Source of the DNA: Flavobacterium cucumis
GTDB taxonomy: Bacteria > Bacteroidota > Bacteroidia > Flavobacteriales > Flavobacteriaceae
Assembly (NCBI RefSeq): GCF_900148835.1
Contig: NZ_FRYK01000002.1
Coordinates: 496,001 to 560,000 of the forward strand
Direction of reading: 5' to 3'
DNA length: 64,000 nucleotides
The translations under genes and the position numbers were made by a program. Under the pieces are notes generated by a model. It was not told the DNA's origin and ran no database searches. It saw only the letters and a program-made list of their open reading frames with translations. This document shows, one piece after another, positions 19,993 to 30,111 of the stretch. Positions within the stretch are counted from its first letter, which is position 1, and the number at the start of each line of letters is the position of its first letter.

Positions 19993-20026
19993 ATAGTATA
20001 TCATTGCTTTTTTGCAATGGTGTTCA

Positions 20027-20332
20027 TCACACTTTGATTTCTACTTCAACTCCTGAAGGTAATTCTAATTTCATTAAAGCATCGATAGTTTTAGAAGAAG
20101 AACTGTAGATATCCAACAACCTCTTGTATGAACTTAATTCGAATTGCTCTCTTGATTTTTTATTAACGTGTGGAGAACGTAATACAGTAAAAATCTTTTT
20201 GTGAGTAGGTAATGGGATTGGTCCCGTTACCACAGCACCTGTACTTTTTACAGTTTTTACAATCTTTTCTGCCGATTTATCAACCAACATGTGATCGTAA
20301 GATTTTAATTTTATTCTGATTTTTTGACTCAT
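20027..20332 (-). CDS. rpsJ: 30S ribosomal protein S10
   Basis: S10 is a 30S head protein and in many bacteria also NusE, a transcription antitermination partner. The 101 residues include [20 protein letters not shown] near 29 and the conserved [13 protein letters not shown]. It is 11 bases after fusA and is the last gene of the str-type operon here, not the first of the S10 operon. Confidence 0.98.
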   Translation of the reverse strand: MSQKIRIKLKSYDHMLVDKSAEKIVKTVKSTGAVVTGPIPLPTHKKIFTVLRSPHVNKKSREQFELSSYKRLLDIYSSSSKTIDALMKLELPSGVEVEIKV

Positions 20333-20343
20333 CTCTTTAAAAA

Positions 20344-22500
20344 TTAAGCGTTACCTTTTGCTTTTTTGATTACAGCTTCTGAAATGTTAGAAGGTGTTTC
20401 TTCATAGTGAGAAAACTCCATTGTAGATGTAGCTCTACCAGATGATAATGTTCTTAATGTAGTAACATAACCAAACATTTCTGATAAAGGAACATTAGCT
20501 TTGATTGTTTTTGCACCATTTCTATCACCCATATCATTTACTTGTCCTCTACGACGGTTCAGGTCACCTACGATATCCCCCATATTTTCTTCCGGAGTAA
20601 TAACTTCGATTTTCATGATTGGTTCAAGAATAACAGCTCCTGCAGCTTTAGCTACTTCTTTATAACCCATTTTAGCTGCTAATTCAAATGACAAAGCATC
20701 AGAATCTACAGGGTGGAATGAACCATCTAATAAAGTAACTTTTAAACTATCTACTGCATAACCAGCTAAAGGACCTTGCTTCATAGCTTCCCTAAATCCT
20801 TTTTCTACAGCAGGAATATATTCTTTTGGTACGTTACCCCCTTTTACTTCATTAACAAACTGTAATCCCATAGGAGCTTTACCGTCAACTAAATCAGCAG
20901 GTTCTAAACGGAATACAATATCACCAAATTTACCACGACCTCCCGATTGTTTTTTATAAACTTCTCTGTGTTGTGCCGCTTTAGTAAACGCTTCTTTATA
21001 TTCTACTTGTGGCTCACCTTGGTTAACCTCAACTTTAAATTCACGTTTCATACGATCTACAAGAATATCTAAGTGTAACTCACCCATACCTGAAATAATC
21101 GTTTGACCTGATGCCTCATCCGTTCTAACTGTAAATGTAGGATCTTCCTCAGCTAACTTAGCTAAAGCCATACCCATTTTATCTACATCAGCTTTTGTTT
21201 TAGGCTCAATCGCAATACCAATTACAGGATCAGGGAATTTCATTGACTCAAGAATAATTGGGTGTTTTTCATCACACATTGTATCTCCAGTCTTGATATC
21301 TTTAAATCCTACAGCAGCTCCAATATCTCCAGCCTCAATATATTCGATTGGATTTTGTTTGTTAGCATGCATTTGATAGATACGAGAAATACGCTCTTTG
21401 TTTCCAGAACGCGTATTCAATATATAAGAACCAGCATCTAAACGACCTGAATAAGCACGAAAGAAAGCTAAACGACCAACATAAGGGTCTGTAGCGATTT
21501 TGAATGCTAAAGCCGCAAAAGGCTCTTTAGTATCAGGACGACGGATAATTTTCTTTTGATCTTCTTCTAACAAATCAGCATCATCAGGATGAATACCTTC
21601 GATACCTTCTTTATCTAACGGAGATGGTAAATACTTACAAACTGCATCTAACATAAATTGAACTCCTTTATTTTTAAAAGAAGATCCAGCAATCATAGGA
21701 ATGATAGCCATGTCGATTGTAGCAGCTCTTAAAGCATTGTTGATTTCTTCCTCAGTAATTGAGTTTTCATCCTCCATATACTTCTCAAGTAAGTTCTCGT
21801 CGTAAGTAGCAATCTCTTCAATCAAAATTGAACGATACTGCTTCACTTCATCAACCATATCAGCTGGGATGTCAATAATATCGAAAGTTGCACCTTGAGT
21901 TTCATCATGCCATACAATAGCTTGATTTTTAACTAAGTCTACAACTCCTCTGAAATCAGCCTCTTCTCCAATTGGCAAAGTGATTGCAACTGCATTTGAT
22001 TTCAACATATCTTTAACTTGCTGACATACTCCCAAGAAGTTAGAACCTTGACGGTCCATTTTATTAACGAACCCCATTCGAGGAACTCTATATTGATCAG
22101 CTAATCTCCAGTTTGTTTCAGATTGTGGCTCAACACCATCAACCGCACTAAATAAGAAAACTAAACCATCTAATACACGTAACGAACGGTTTACCTCTAC
22201 TGTAAAGTCAACGTGACCAGGTGTATCAATAATGTTAAAATGATACGATTTAGACTCAGGCACAACTTTGCCCTGATTTGTTGGAAAATTCCACTCACAA
22301 GTTGTTGCAGCAGAAGTAATAGTAATACCTCTTTCTTGCTCTTGCGCCATCCAGTCCATTGTTGCAGCACCATCATGTACCTCACCAATTTTGTGCGATT
22401 TCCCTGTATAGAATAAGATACGCTCAGTTGTTGTTGTTTTACCAGCATCAATGTGAGCAGCAATTCCTATATTTCTTGTATATTTTAAATCTCTAGCCAT
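20344..22500 (-). CDS. fusA: Elongation factor G
   Basis: EF-G is the GTPase that drives translocation and, with RRF, ribosome recycling. The 718 residues show G1 [16 protein letters not shown] near 15, G3 DTPGHVDFT near 92, G4 NKMD near 146, and the C-terminal domains IV-V ([37 protein letters not shown]). It lies between rpsG and rpsJ. Confidence 0.98.
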   Translation of the reverse strand: MARDLKYTRNIGIAAHIDAGKTTTTERILFYTGKSHKIGEVHDGAATMDWMAQEQERGITITSAATTCEWNFPTNQGKVVPESKSYHFNIIDTPGHVDFTVEVNRSLRVLDGLVFLFSAVDGVEPQSETNWRLADQYRVPRMGFVNKMDRQGSNFLGVCQQVKDMLKSNAVAITLPIGEEADFRGVVDLVKNQAIVWHDETQGATFDIIDIPADMVDEVKQYRSILIEEIATYDENLLEKYMEDENSITEEEINNALRAATIDMAIIPMIAGSSFKNKGVQFMLDAVCKYLPSPLDKEGIEGIHPDDADLLEEDQKKIIRRPDTKEPFAALAFKIATDPYVGRLAFFRAYSGRLDAGSYILNTRSGNKERISRIYQMHANKQNPIEYIEAGDIGAAVGFKDIKTGDTMCDEKHPIILESMKFPDPVIGIAIEPKTKADVDKMGMALAKLAEEDPTFTVRTDEASGQTIISGMGELHLDILVDRMKREFKVEVNQGEPQVEYKEAFTKAAQHREVYKKQSGGRGKFGDIVFRLEPADLVDGKAPMGLQFVNEVKGGNVPKEYIPAVEKGFREAMKQGPLAGYAVDSLKVTLLDGSFHPVDSDALSFELAAKMGYKEVAKAAGAVILEPIMKIEVITPEENMGDIVGDLNRRRGQVNDMGDRNGAKTIKANVPLSEMFGYVTTLRTLSSGRATSTMEFSHYEETPSNISEAVIKKAKGNA

Positions 22501-22511
22501 TTCTATACGAA

Positions 22512-22988
22512 TTAAAATCTAAAGTGAGAGAATGCTTTATTAGCATCTGCCATTTTGTGAGTATCCATTCTTTTCTTAACAGCAGCACCTTCTTCTTTAG
22601 CCGCAGCTAAGATTTCAGAAGCTAATTTACCTGCCATTGATTTTTCATTTCTTCTTCTTGCATATAGAATCATCCATTTGATAGCGTAAGAAATTTTTCT
22701 ATCTGGACGAATTTGCATTGGAATTTGAAATGTAGCTCCACCCACTCTACGTGAACGAACTTCTACGTGAGGCATAACATTTGTTAATGCATCTTTCCAA
22801 ATCTCTAAAGCAGATTTTTCTGCATCTTGCTTTTTAGTTTCAACGATTTCTAATGCATCATAAAAAACTTTAAAAGCTGTTGATTTTTTACCATCCCACA
22901 TTAAGTTATTCACAAAACGTGTTACTAACTGATCGTTAAATTTTGGATCCGGTAAAAGGGGTCTTTTTTTGGCCGCTCTTTTTCTCAT
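22512..22988 (-). CDS. rpsG: 30S ribosomal protein S7
   Basis: S7 nucleates the 30S head and in E. coli regulates the str operon. The 158 residues start [20 protein letters not shown] and contain [20 protein letters not shown] near 77. It is 24 bases after rpsL and 11 before fusA. Confidence 0.98.
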   Translation of the reverse strand: MRKRAAKKRPLLPDPKFNDQLVTRFVNNLMWDGKKSTAFKVFYDALEIVETKKQDAEKSALEIWKDALTNVMPHVEVRSRRVGGATFQIPMQIRPDRKISYAIKWMILYARRRNEKSMAGKLASEILAAAKEEGAAVKKRMDTHKMADANKAFSHFRF

Positions 22989-23012
22989 GTCTTTTCTTTA
23001 AAAGATTTTAAA

Positions 23013-23420
23013 TTACTTTTTCTTTCCAGTTGGTGCAGGTGCTTGTCCTGGTTTTGGACGTTTTGCTCCATACTTAGATCTACGTTGTGTTCTTCCTGCA
23101 ACACCAGCAGTATCTAATGCTCCACGCACGATGTGGTAACGCACACCTGGTAAATCTTTTACTCTTCCACCTCTAACTAATACTATCGAGTGCTCTTGTA
23201 GATTGTGACCTTCTCCAGGAATGTATGCATTCACCTCGTTACCGTTTGTTAAACGAACCCTAGCCACCTTTCTCATTGCTGAGTTTGGTTTTTTAGGAGT
23301 TGTTGTGTAAACACGAGTACAAACACCTCTTCTTTGAGGACAAGAATCTAAAGCAGCCGATTTACTCTTCTTAGTTATTTGGGTTCTCCCTGTTCTTACT
23401 AATTGTTGAATTGTTGGCAT
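23013..23420 (-). CDS. rpsL: 30S ribosomal protein S12
   Basis: S12 sits at the decoding centre. The 135 residues start [20 protein letters not shown]. Lys43 (in TPKKPNS) and Lys88 (in [10 protein letters not shown]) are the wild-type residues at the main streptomycin-resistance positions, so no S12 resistance substitution is present. A Pro/Lys-rich tail ends the protein. It is the first gene of its operon with a strong promoter upstream. Confidence 0.98.
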   Translation of the reverse strand: MPTIQQLVRTGRTQITKKSKSAALDSCPQRRGVCTRVYTTTPKKPNSAMRKVARVRLTNGNEVNAYIPGEGHNLQEHSIVLVRGGRVKDLPGVRYHIVRGALDTAGVAGRTQRRSKYGAKRPKPGQAPAPTGKKK

Positions 23421-23473
23421 AATTAAATACTAAAAATTTTTACTGTTTAAAATTCCCGCTTTTTACGGGGTTG

Positions 23474-23504
23474 CAAATGTAAGAATTATTTTTTACTTTC
23501 CAAA
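23474..23504 (-). promoter_or_regulatory. Promoter of the rpsL operon
   Basis: On the minus strand TTTG (23504-23501), a 19-base spacer, then TACATTTG (23481-23474) followed by C. Both elements match consensus exactly. A small cccg/cggg leader hairpin (about 23455-23470) lies between it and the rpsL ATG. Confidence 0.75.
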
Positions 23505-23634
23505 TCATAATTTATTAATTTTCAATACAATTACCTTTTAGTAGTGATTTGATTTATATGATGTTACAAAAAATGAAGAATATCAGACTTGAACCAATAA
23601 AATTTATTTTGCATTTTTTCGTTTCTTTACAGTT

Positions 23635-25296
23635 ATGAAATTTATTATTCTTTTAATTGTATGCTTTTATTTCCAAATTTCGCTGGGACAAAATTTCTAT
23701 TTAAAAATAGAGGGAATATCTAAAAAAGAAAACAGCACCATCGACAGCATAGAGTACAAATCCAAACACGTTTCGGTTGTACAAATTTTGGAAGAACAAA
23801 AAAGATTTGAAAACAAACTAACCAATCAAGGCTTTTTTGATTGGATACTGCTAGAACAAAAAAAAACAAACGACAGTAGTTTTATCTTCAAATATTCCTT
23901 AGGCAATTCAATAAAAAACATAACCATACACACTGGTAATCTTGCTGCCGAAGAAAAATCACTTTTACAATTAAAGAATGATACCATAACTATCATAAGT
24001 AATGAAATTGAAAATTTCATGAAAACCAAAATAAACCTATTAGAAAAAAAGGGTTATGCATTAGCAAATTTAAAACTAGCAAATCAACGAAGAATTAAAA
24101 ATAGTTTAATTTCAGATTTACAACTAAAGCTAAACTCAAAAAGAAACATTACAGATATTATTATTGTCGGTTACGAAAAATTTCCAACAGGAATAAAAAA
24201 AGCAATTACAAAAAAAGCCAAGAAAGCAACTTTTAATAAGGACAATTTAAAACAAATTAATGACACCTTTAAACAGCTACAATTTGTAAACCAACTCAAA
24301 TATCCTGAAATCTTATTCACCCAAGATTCGACAAAGATTTTTGTTTACATTGAAAAATCAAAACCAAATAAATTTGATGGATTTATTGGATTTTCAAACG
24401 ATAACCAAAACAAATTGACTTTTAACGGATATTTGGATTTGAAATTACAAAACATTCTAAACACTGGAGAAAAATTCAATCTATATTGGAAAAACGATGG
24501 GAACCGACAAACTTCCTTTAATATTGGAACCGAATTACCATATATTTTTAAAACCCCGATTGGAATTAAAGCAAATTTGAGAATTTTTAAACAAGACTCA
24601 ACTTTTCAGAATACAATTACCGACTTAAATCTAGGCTACTATTTCAATTACAATACAAAAGCTTTTATTGGCTACCAAAAATCCACTTCTATTGATATAC
24701 AAAATTCAAATTCATTTCGTTTGAATGACTTTACCAATACCTTCATAACAACAAGCTTTGAATATACAGATTTTAACAACGAAAATTTCATCTTTCCAGA
24801 AAAAGCAAGAATATACTTAAAAACAGGCTTGGGTAATCGAAACATTACATCTAAAAAAACAAGTCAGTTTTTCACCCAATTAGACTTGAATTACAACTTT
24901 AACCTAAATTCAAAAAATAGCATTTATTTAAGAAATCAGACTTTCTATTTACAAAGCGATGATTATGTGATTAATGAGCTTTTTCGATTCGGAGGAATCA
25001 ATTCGATTAGAGGTTTTAATGAAAATAGTTTGCAAGCCAATGCTTACTCAGGAATTTTAGCCGAATATCGTTATTTGATTGCCTCAAATTTATATTTACA
25101 TTCTATTACCGATTTCGGATATTTCCAAGACAAGACCTCAAATGTAGAAGATCAATTATTTGGATTTGGATTTGGATTTGGATTATTTACCCAAAATGGG
25201 TTTTTTAATTTGGTTTACGCCAACGGGAGTACTAACAAACAAGACATAAAACTCAACAATTCAATATTTCATATTAGTTTTAAAACTATTTTTTAA
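23635..25296 (+). CDS. Omp85/surface-antigen family outer-membrane beta-barrel protein
   Basis: The 553-residue protein has a signal peptide (MKFIILLIVCFYFQISLGQ). Roughly residues 25-240 have mixed alpha/beta character and could hold POTRA-like repeats, and a C-terminal beta-barrel follows. The barrel has SIRGFNENSL near 461, resembling the RGF motif of Omp85 loop 6, the strand FGFGFGFGLFTQNGFFNLVY, and a C-terminal Phe (SFKTIF). Length is shorter than BamA (about 800), so a TamA-like or other surface-antigen role is more likely than the essential BamA. A hairpin terminator follows. Substrate proteins are unknown. Confidence 0.75.
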   Translation: MKFIILLIVCFYFQISLGQNFYLKIEGISKKENSTIDSIEYKSKHVSVVQILEEQKRFENKLTNQGFFDWILLEQKKTNDSSFIFKYSLGNSIKNITIHTGNLAAEEKSLLQLKNDTITIISNEIENFMKTKINLLEKKGYALANLKLANQRRIKNSLISDLQLKLNSKRNITDIIIVGYEKFPTGIKKAITKKAKKATFNKDNLKQINDTFKQLQFVNQLKYPEILFTQDSTKIFVYIEKSKPNKFDGFIGFSNDNQNKLTFNGYLDLKLQNILNTGEKFNLYWKNDGNRQTSFNIGTELPYIFKTPIGIKANLRIFKQDSTFQNTITDLNLGYYFNYNTKAFIGYQKSTSIDIQNSNSFRLNDFTNTFITTSFEYTDFNNENFIFPEKARIYLKTGLGNRNITSKKTSQFFTQLDLNYNFNLNSKNSIYLRNQTFYLQSDDYVINELFRFGGINSIRGFNENSLQANAYSGILAEYRYLIASNLYLHSITDFGYFQDKTSNVEDQLFGFGFGFGLFTQNGFFNLVYANGSTNKQDIKLNNSIFHISFKTIF

Positions 25297-25335
25297 AAAA
25301 AAAATGTTTTTAATTTAAAAATTAACATTTTTTTT
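25297..25335 (+). terminator. Terminator after the Omp85-like gene
   Basis: Eight A plus tgtt (25297-25308) pairs with aaca plus eight T (25324-25335) around a 15-base loop. The stem is A/T-rich but perfect and ends in a T-run. Confidence 0.6.
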
Positions 25336-25369
25336 AGATATTTGACACAAACTAACTTAAAACAAAAAT

Positions 25370-28300
25370 ATGAAATCTAAAATTTTAGGACTTTTAACAC
25401 TTTTTATAGTGTTGTTTGGACAAATGATTTTTGCCCAAACCATGACAGTTTCCGGAACAGTTTCTGACAGTAATGGCGAACCAATAATTGGTGCTGCTGT
25501 TCAAGTAAAAGGAACAAAAAACGGTGTTCAAACTGACTTTAATGGAAAATACGTTATTAAAGCCAATAATTCTGAAGTTCTTATATTCAGCTATCTTGGC
25601 ATGAAAACACAAGAAATCTTAATCACGTCAAACAACATTAATGTCAAAATGTTAGATGACGCAGCTCAACTAGCCGAAGTTGTTGTTGTTGGTTATGGAG
25701 TTCAAAAAAGAAGTGAAGTAACTGGATCTATTTCTAAAATTCAAGCAAAAGATATTCAAAATTTGGTTACCCCTAGTTTTGATAGTCAATTAGCCGGTAG
25801 AGCTTCAGGTGTACAAGTAACAACTAGTAATGGTATAATTGGAGAAGCACCTAGAATTAGAATTAGGGGAATTGCTTCAATTGGAAGTGGAACTTACCCC
25901 CTAATTATTGTTGATGGAATGCCAATCTATACTGGTGATTTAGGAGGTCAAGCAAGCAACAATGCCCTTGGAGACATCAACCCATCCGACATTGAATCTT
26001 TCGAAATTTTAAAGGATGGTGCTGCAACAGCAATTTATGGTTCTAGAGCTGCTAATGGAGTAATTATTATAACAACAAAAAAGGGAAAAAAAGGCTCATT
26101 AGAAGTAAATTACAATAATACAATAGGTTTTGCAAGCGCAATTAAAACCTTTGATTTATTAAAGACTAGTGATTTTTTAACTATCGCAAATGAAAAAAGA
26201 ACCAATCGATCTCAAGCGCCATGGGCAATAGGTAATACATATGATACTGATTGGCAAGATGCCGTTTTAAACAATAGCGCTGCACAAATTGATCATAATT
26301 TATCATTCAATGGAGGCAGTGATAATACACGTTACTATCTATCTTTTGGATATACTGAACAAGATGGAGTAGCAAAATCCAATTCCATGGATCGTTACAC
26401 TCTGAGAACTAACCTTGAACATGACGTTAATAAATGGATGAAGATCGGAGGAAATGTAGCTTTAACAAGAACTTCATATTCTGGGCTAAATACAGGTAGA
26501 AGTTCACTTTCTGGAAACATGTTTAATGCAATAAGACAACTTCCAAACACTCCAATATATAATCCAAACCACCCTACTGGTTATAATTTAGCTGGAGGAA
26601 CTAACAACAATAGTTTTGTAGGACAATGGGACAATACCGATCCAGTTGGTGATAACATATCAAATATTGTTTACGTTTTAGACAACAATCGTTTCAAATC
26701 TGAAGTAAACAGAACATTAATAAACACGTTTGCATCTGCAAAAATATCTGAAAGTGTAAATTACAGAATGCAAATTGCAGTTGATAAAGCATCAACAAAT
26801 GGTTTCTTATATTGGAATCCTATTCATGGAGATGGTGAAGGCTTTAGAGGTTATATTCAAAACGATAACACGGATCTAACAAGATGGAATTGGCAACATA
26901 TAATAAATTACAATAAAACATTTTTCGAAAAACATAACGTTACCATAACTGCAGTTGCAGAATATCAAAAGGAAACAAACAAATCATTCTTTGGAAGAGG
27001 TAAAGGGTTACTTGATTCTTTTTACAATCAAAACTTAGTTACTGGCTCATATGAAACACAAGAATCTGGAGGTAGTGTCACTGAATCAGGAATCATGTCA
27101 TATATTGGAAGATTAAATTATAATTTTGAAGAAAAATATTTTTTTCAGGCATCTATAAGAAGAGATGGAATTTCGAAATTAAGCCCTGAAACTAGATGGA
27201 ATAATTTTACAGGTTTTTCTGCAGGTTGGAACATTGCCAAAGAATCATTTTTTTCCAACTTAAACAAACACATAAATGAACTAAAATTAAGAGGGTCTTA
27301 TTCAGAAGTTGGAAATACAGATATCGGTTCTTACCCATATCTAGGCCTAACCTCAGCATCTCCTTATGCATCAAGTAATGGTATAGCCTTTACACAATTT
27401 GGAAATGACGCTTTATTATGGGAAACAAGTTCTAAAACCGACTTTGGTATTGACTTAGCTTTTTTCAACAATAGACTTTCCATTACAGCCGATTACTACA
27501 ATAATGATATTGACGGATTAATACTTCAAGTCCCTGTTGCTCCTACCTTAGGTATCCCTAGCAATATAATAAGACAAAATATTGGATCAATGTACAATAG
27601 AGGATATGAGTTTAACGTAAATTTAAACGCTATTGATAAAGAAAAATTTAGTTGGAATATAAATGCAAATTTAACTCTTGACAAAAATAAAGTGACATCG
27701 TTACCGAATGGTCAAGATATTTTAGGAGGCACTTTTACTGATGTAAATATTGCACCAAACCTAATCATAAGAGAAGGTGAATCTTTAAATTCAATATATG
27801 GAATTAAATACTGGGGAGTTAACCCTGCAAATGGAAATCCAGTATATTACAAAGCTGACGGCTCCTTAGTTCAAGGAAACTTAAGCACTCAAACTTACAG
27901 AGTTTTCGATCCAAATAACCCAAGCGATATTTCTCAATCAGCTACATTAAACTTCAATACAGATAAAGTAATCCTAGGCAATACTTTGCCTACATACTTT
28001 GGAGGTATAACAAATACCTTCCGATATAAAAACTTAGATTTGTCATTTCTAGTTCGTTTTAGTGGTGGAAATAAAATATTCAATTCCACTGCAAGAGAAT
28101 TAATGACACAAAATTTAAACAATAACAGCACGGATATTTTAGGAAGATGGCAAAGCGTTGATAATCCAGGAGATGGTATTACTCCTAGATTATGGGCTAG
28201 TACTAACACATTTACTAACCTAACTGGCCATGCTACTTCGAGATTCTTGGAAGATGGTGATTTTATTAGCTTAGATAATATTTCCTTGGGATATAATCTA

Positions 28301-28480
28301 CCTAAAAGCCTTACAGACAAAATTCGCGTCTCTAACTTTAGATTTTTTATTCAAGCTCAAAATATGCTAATTTTCACAAAGTATAACGGTTTAAACCCTG
28401 AAATGGAAACTGGGGGTGTTGACTTGAATGGAACTCCTAGAGCTAAAATTATATCAATGGGATTGAATGTTAAACTATAA
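25370..28480 (+). CDS. SusC/RagA-family TonB-linked outer-membrane protein
   Basis: The 1036-residue transporter has a signal peptide (ending GQMIFAQ), a carboxypeptidase-regulatory-like domain (about 25-100, VSGTVSDSNGEPIIGAAVQV), the VVVVGYG segment near 104, a plug domain (about 115-225, with PLIIVDGMPIY and ATAIYGSRAANGVIIITTKK), and a long beta-barrel ending SMGLNVKL. SusC proteins import oligosaccharides or peptides using TonB energy. The SusD partner begins 5 bases downstream. No glycoside hydrolase, peptidase or sigma/anti-sigma gene is adjacent, so the substrate cannot be read from context. Confidence 0.95.
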   Translation: MKSKILGLLTLFIVLFGQMIFAQTMTVSGTVSDSNGEPIIGAAVQVKGTKNGVQTDFNGKYVIKANNSEVLIFSYLGMKTQEILITSNNINVKMLDDAAQLAEVVVVGYGVQKRSEVTGSISKIQAKDIQNLVTPSFDSQLAGRASGVQVTTSNGIIGEAPRIRIRGIASIGSGTYPLIIVDGMPIYTGDLGGQASNNALGDINPSDIESFEILKDGAATAIYGSRAANGVIIITTKKGKKGSLEVNYNNTIGFASAIKTFDLLKTSDFLTIANEKRTNRSQAPWAIGNTYDTDWQDAVLNNSAAQIDHNLSFNGGSDNTRYYLSFGYTEQDGVAKSNSMDRYTLRTNLEHDVNKWMKIGGNVALTRTSYSGLNTGRSSLSGNMFNAIRQLPNTPIYNPNHPTGYNLAGGTNNNSFVGQWDNTDPVGDNISNIVYVLDNNRFKSEVNRTLINTFASAKISESVNYRMQIAVDKASTNGFLYWNPIHGDGEGFRGYIQNDNTDLTRWNWQHIINYNKTFFEKHNVTITAVAEYQKETNKSFFGRGKGLLDSFYNQNLVTGSYETQESGGSVTESGIMSYIGRLNYNFEEKYFFQASIRRDGISKLSPETRWNNFTGFSAGWNIAKESFFSNLNKHINELKLRGSYSEVGNTDIGSYPYLGLTSASPYASSNGIAFTQFGNDALLWETSSKTDFGIDLAFFNNRLSITADYYNNDIDGLILQVPVAPTLGIPSNIIRQNIGSMYNRGYEFNVNLNAIDKEKFSWNINANLTLDKNKVTSLPNGQDILGGTFTDVNIAPNLIIREGESLNSIYGIKYWGVNPANGNPVYYKADGSLVQGNLSTQTYRVFDPNNPSDISQSATLNFNTDKVILGNTLPTYFGGITNTFRYKNLDLSFLVRFSGGNKIFNSTARELMTQNLNNNSTDILGRWQSVDNPGDGITPRLWASTNTFTNLTGHATSRFLEDGDFISLDNISLGYNLPKSLTDKIRVSNFRFFIQAQNMLIFTKYNGLNPEMETGGVDLNGTPRAKIISMGLNVKL

Positions 28481-28485
28481 AAAAA

Positions 28486-30033
28486 ATGAAAATGAAAAAT
28501 ATAAAAAAAATAGTCTATATTTCGATAATTGGACTTATTCTAACTTCGTGTTCAGAAGATTCTTTACTAGATCTTTCACCAATCAACAATATTTCTGTAA
28601 ATGACGCCTTTTCTACTCCGTCTTTGATAGAGAATTCAGTAAACGGCATGTACAATGCCGCAGCTGTAGGCCAATACAATTCAACCGCTCCTAATGGAGG
28701 TCGTGGATATATTTGGGGAGCAGCTTTCGTTCAACAAAATGACAACAGAGGCGAAGACGTAGTTAATACTGCAACTTTCTACCAACTAACTTATACTGGA
28801 ACATATGATGCAACTACAGCAAATAATGTTTATTATTGGGTTGATGGTTATCGATTAATAAATCGATGCAATTTAGTTATTGAAGGAGTTACTAATGCTG
28901 TTAATTCAGGTATAATAAGCAGCGCTATTGGCGATAATTATATAGGACAAGCTAAATTTTTAAGAGCAATAACTCACTTTGAATTGTTAATTCATTTTGC
29001 TAGACCTTATCAATTCAGTCCAGGAGGTAATCATCAAGGAATACCTTATAGAGAAGTAGGTGTTGACACTCAAACAGAAATTGATTCTGAATTACTAAAA
29101 CCTAGAAATTCTGTATCAGAGTGTTATGATAAAGTTATAGCAGACTTAAATGAAGCTGAAAACCTTATAACCTCAACCAATTTAAATTATGCTTCAAAAA
29201 ATGCTGCAATTGCATTTAAAACAAGAGTTTATTTACATAAGAGAGATTGGGACAATGTAATTACAGAAGGAAACAAATTAACATCTTATACCTTAACTCC
29301 TACTCCTGATGGTCCATTCACCAACAGTTACTCCAATACAGAGTCAATTTTCTCAATAAAACACTCAGCAGCGGTTAACCCAGGAGTAAATGGCGCATTA
29401 GCTTCACAGTACAAAAGAAGATTGTTGGTTGCTATTAGTCCAATAATTTGGAGAGATCCATCTTGGTTAGCGGATGATAAAAGAAGAGAAGAAGGAGTAA
29501 TGGTACACACTTCATCTGGTAGAAAGTACACATACAAATACAAAGATGAGACTAATTATACAGATGCATCACCGGTAATACGATATGCAGAAGTACTTCT
29601 AAACATGGCTGAAGCACAAGCTAGAAAATCTTCTCCAGACCTTACAGCATCACTAAATCTTTTAAACCAAGTAAGAAACAGATCTTTAGCTGATGTAACA
29701 ACTCAAGCCTATACTAGCACTAGCTTCACAAATGCAACTGCTTTAGTTGGAGCTATCTTAAAAGAGAGGAGAATCGAATTTTTAATGGAAGGTAGACGAT
29801 GGGGAGATATACATAGACTTCAAGGAGACGACATGCATCCTATTGATGGAATACCTGCAAAAATAGCAAATGGAAACCCTCCAGCAGCTGATTACACACT
29901 TGGATCACCATACACAGGAGCTCTTGGAGTAGCTGCAATTCCTGGTTCTGATTTCAAATTTTTATGGCCAATACCACAAATTGAAATAAATGTTAATCCT
30001 ACCTTAGCTGATCAACAAAACCCTGGGTGGTAA
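28486..30033 (+). CDS. SusD/RagB-family nutrient-binding lipoprotein
   Basis: The 515-residue lipoprotein has a lipobox (IGLILTSCSED, Cys at about residue 22). It also has the N-terminal SusD TPR-like region with RLINRCNLVIEGV and KFLRAITHFELLIHFARPYQ, and the C-terminal RagB/SusD segment RYAEVLLNMAEAQARK followed by LKERRIEFLMEGRRWGDIHR. SusD forms a lid on the SusC channel at the cell surface. It is cotranscribed with the SusC gene and followed by a strong terminator. Confidence 0.95.
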   Translation: MKMKNIKKIVYISIIGLILTSCSEDSLLDLSPINNISVNDAFSTPSLIENSVNGMYNAAAVGQYNSTAPNGGRGYIWGAAFVQQNDNRGEDVVNTATFYQLTYTGTYDATTANNVYYWVDGYRLINRCNLVIEGVTNAVNSGIISSAIGDNYIGQAKFLRAITHFELLIHFARPYQFSPGGNHQGIPYREVGVDTQTEIDSELLKPRNSVSECYDKVIADLNEAENLITSTNLNYASKNAAIAFKTRVYLHKRDWDNVITEGNKLTSYTLTPTPDGPFTNSYSNTESIFSIKHSAAVNPGVNGALASQYKRRLLVAISPIIWRDPSWLADDKRREEGVMVHTSSGRKYTYKYKDETNYTDASPVIRYAEVLLNMAEAQARKSSPDLTASLNLLNQVRNRSLADVTTQAYTSTSFTNATALVGAILKERRIEFLMEGRRWGDIHRLQGDDMHPIDGIPAKIANGNPPAADYTLGSPYTGALGVAAIPGSDFKFLWPIPQIEINVNPTLADQQNPGW

Positions 30034-30066
30034 AATTAAATTTTTTATTGAATTAGTTATATTTCT

Positions 30067-30095
30067 AAAACCATCACTTTTTAAGTGATGGTTTT
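30067..30095 (+). terminator. Terminator of the susC-susD operon
   Basis: A perfect 13-bp stem (30067-30079 with 30083-30095) with a 3-base loop is followed by T-rich sequence. It ends 16 bases before the rlmB ATG. Confidence 0.9.
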
Positions 30096-30099
30096 TCTT

Positions 30100-30107
30100 T
30101 ATCTTTA
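30100..30107 (+). promoter_or_regulatory. Candidate -7 box four bases before the rlmB start
   Basis: TATCTTTA differs from TAnnTTTG only in the last base and is followed by cccc and the ATG at 30112. The same TAnnTTTA-N4-ATG layout occurs at rarA and at 55033, suggesting near-leaderless transcripts. Confidence 0.4.
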
Positions 30108-30111
30108 CCCC

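Noticed and set aside
25160..25183. Four copies of a 6-base repeat (ttggat) in the Omp85-like gene, considered as a phase-variable repeat
   Set aside because: A 6-base unit keeps the frame and encodes FGFG, a normal alternating beta-strand pattern, so no on/off switch results.
30085..30111. GTG start for rlmB, adding nine residues
   Set aside because: The GTG lies in the stem of the upstream terminator and the added residues are not typical of RlmB; the ATG at 30112 fits the family N-terminus.
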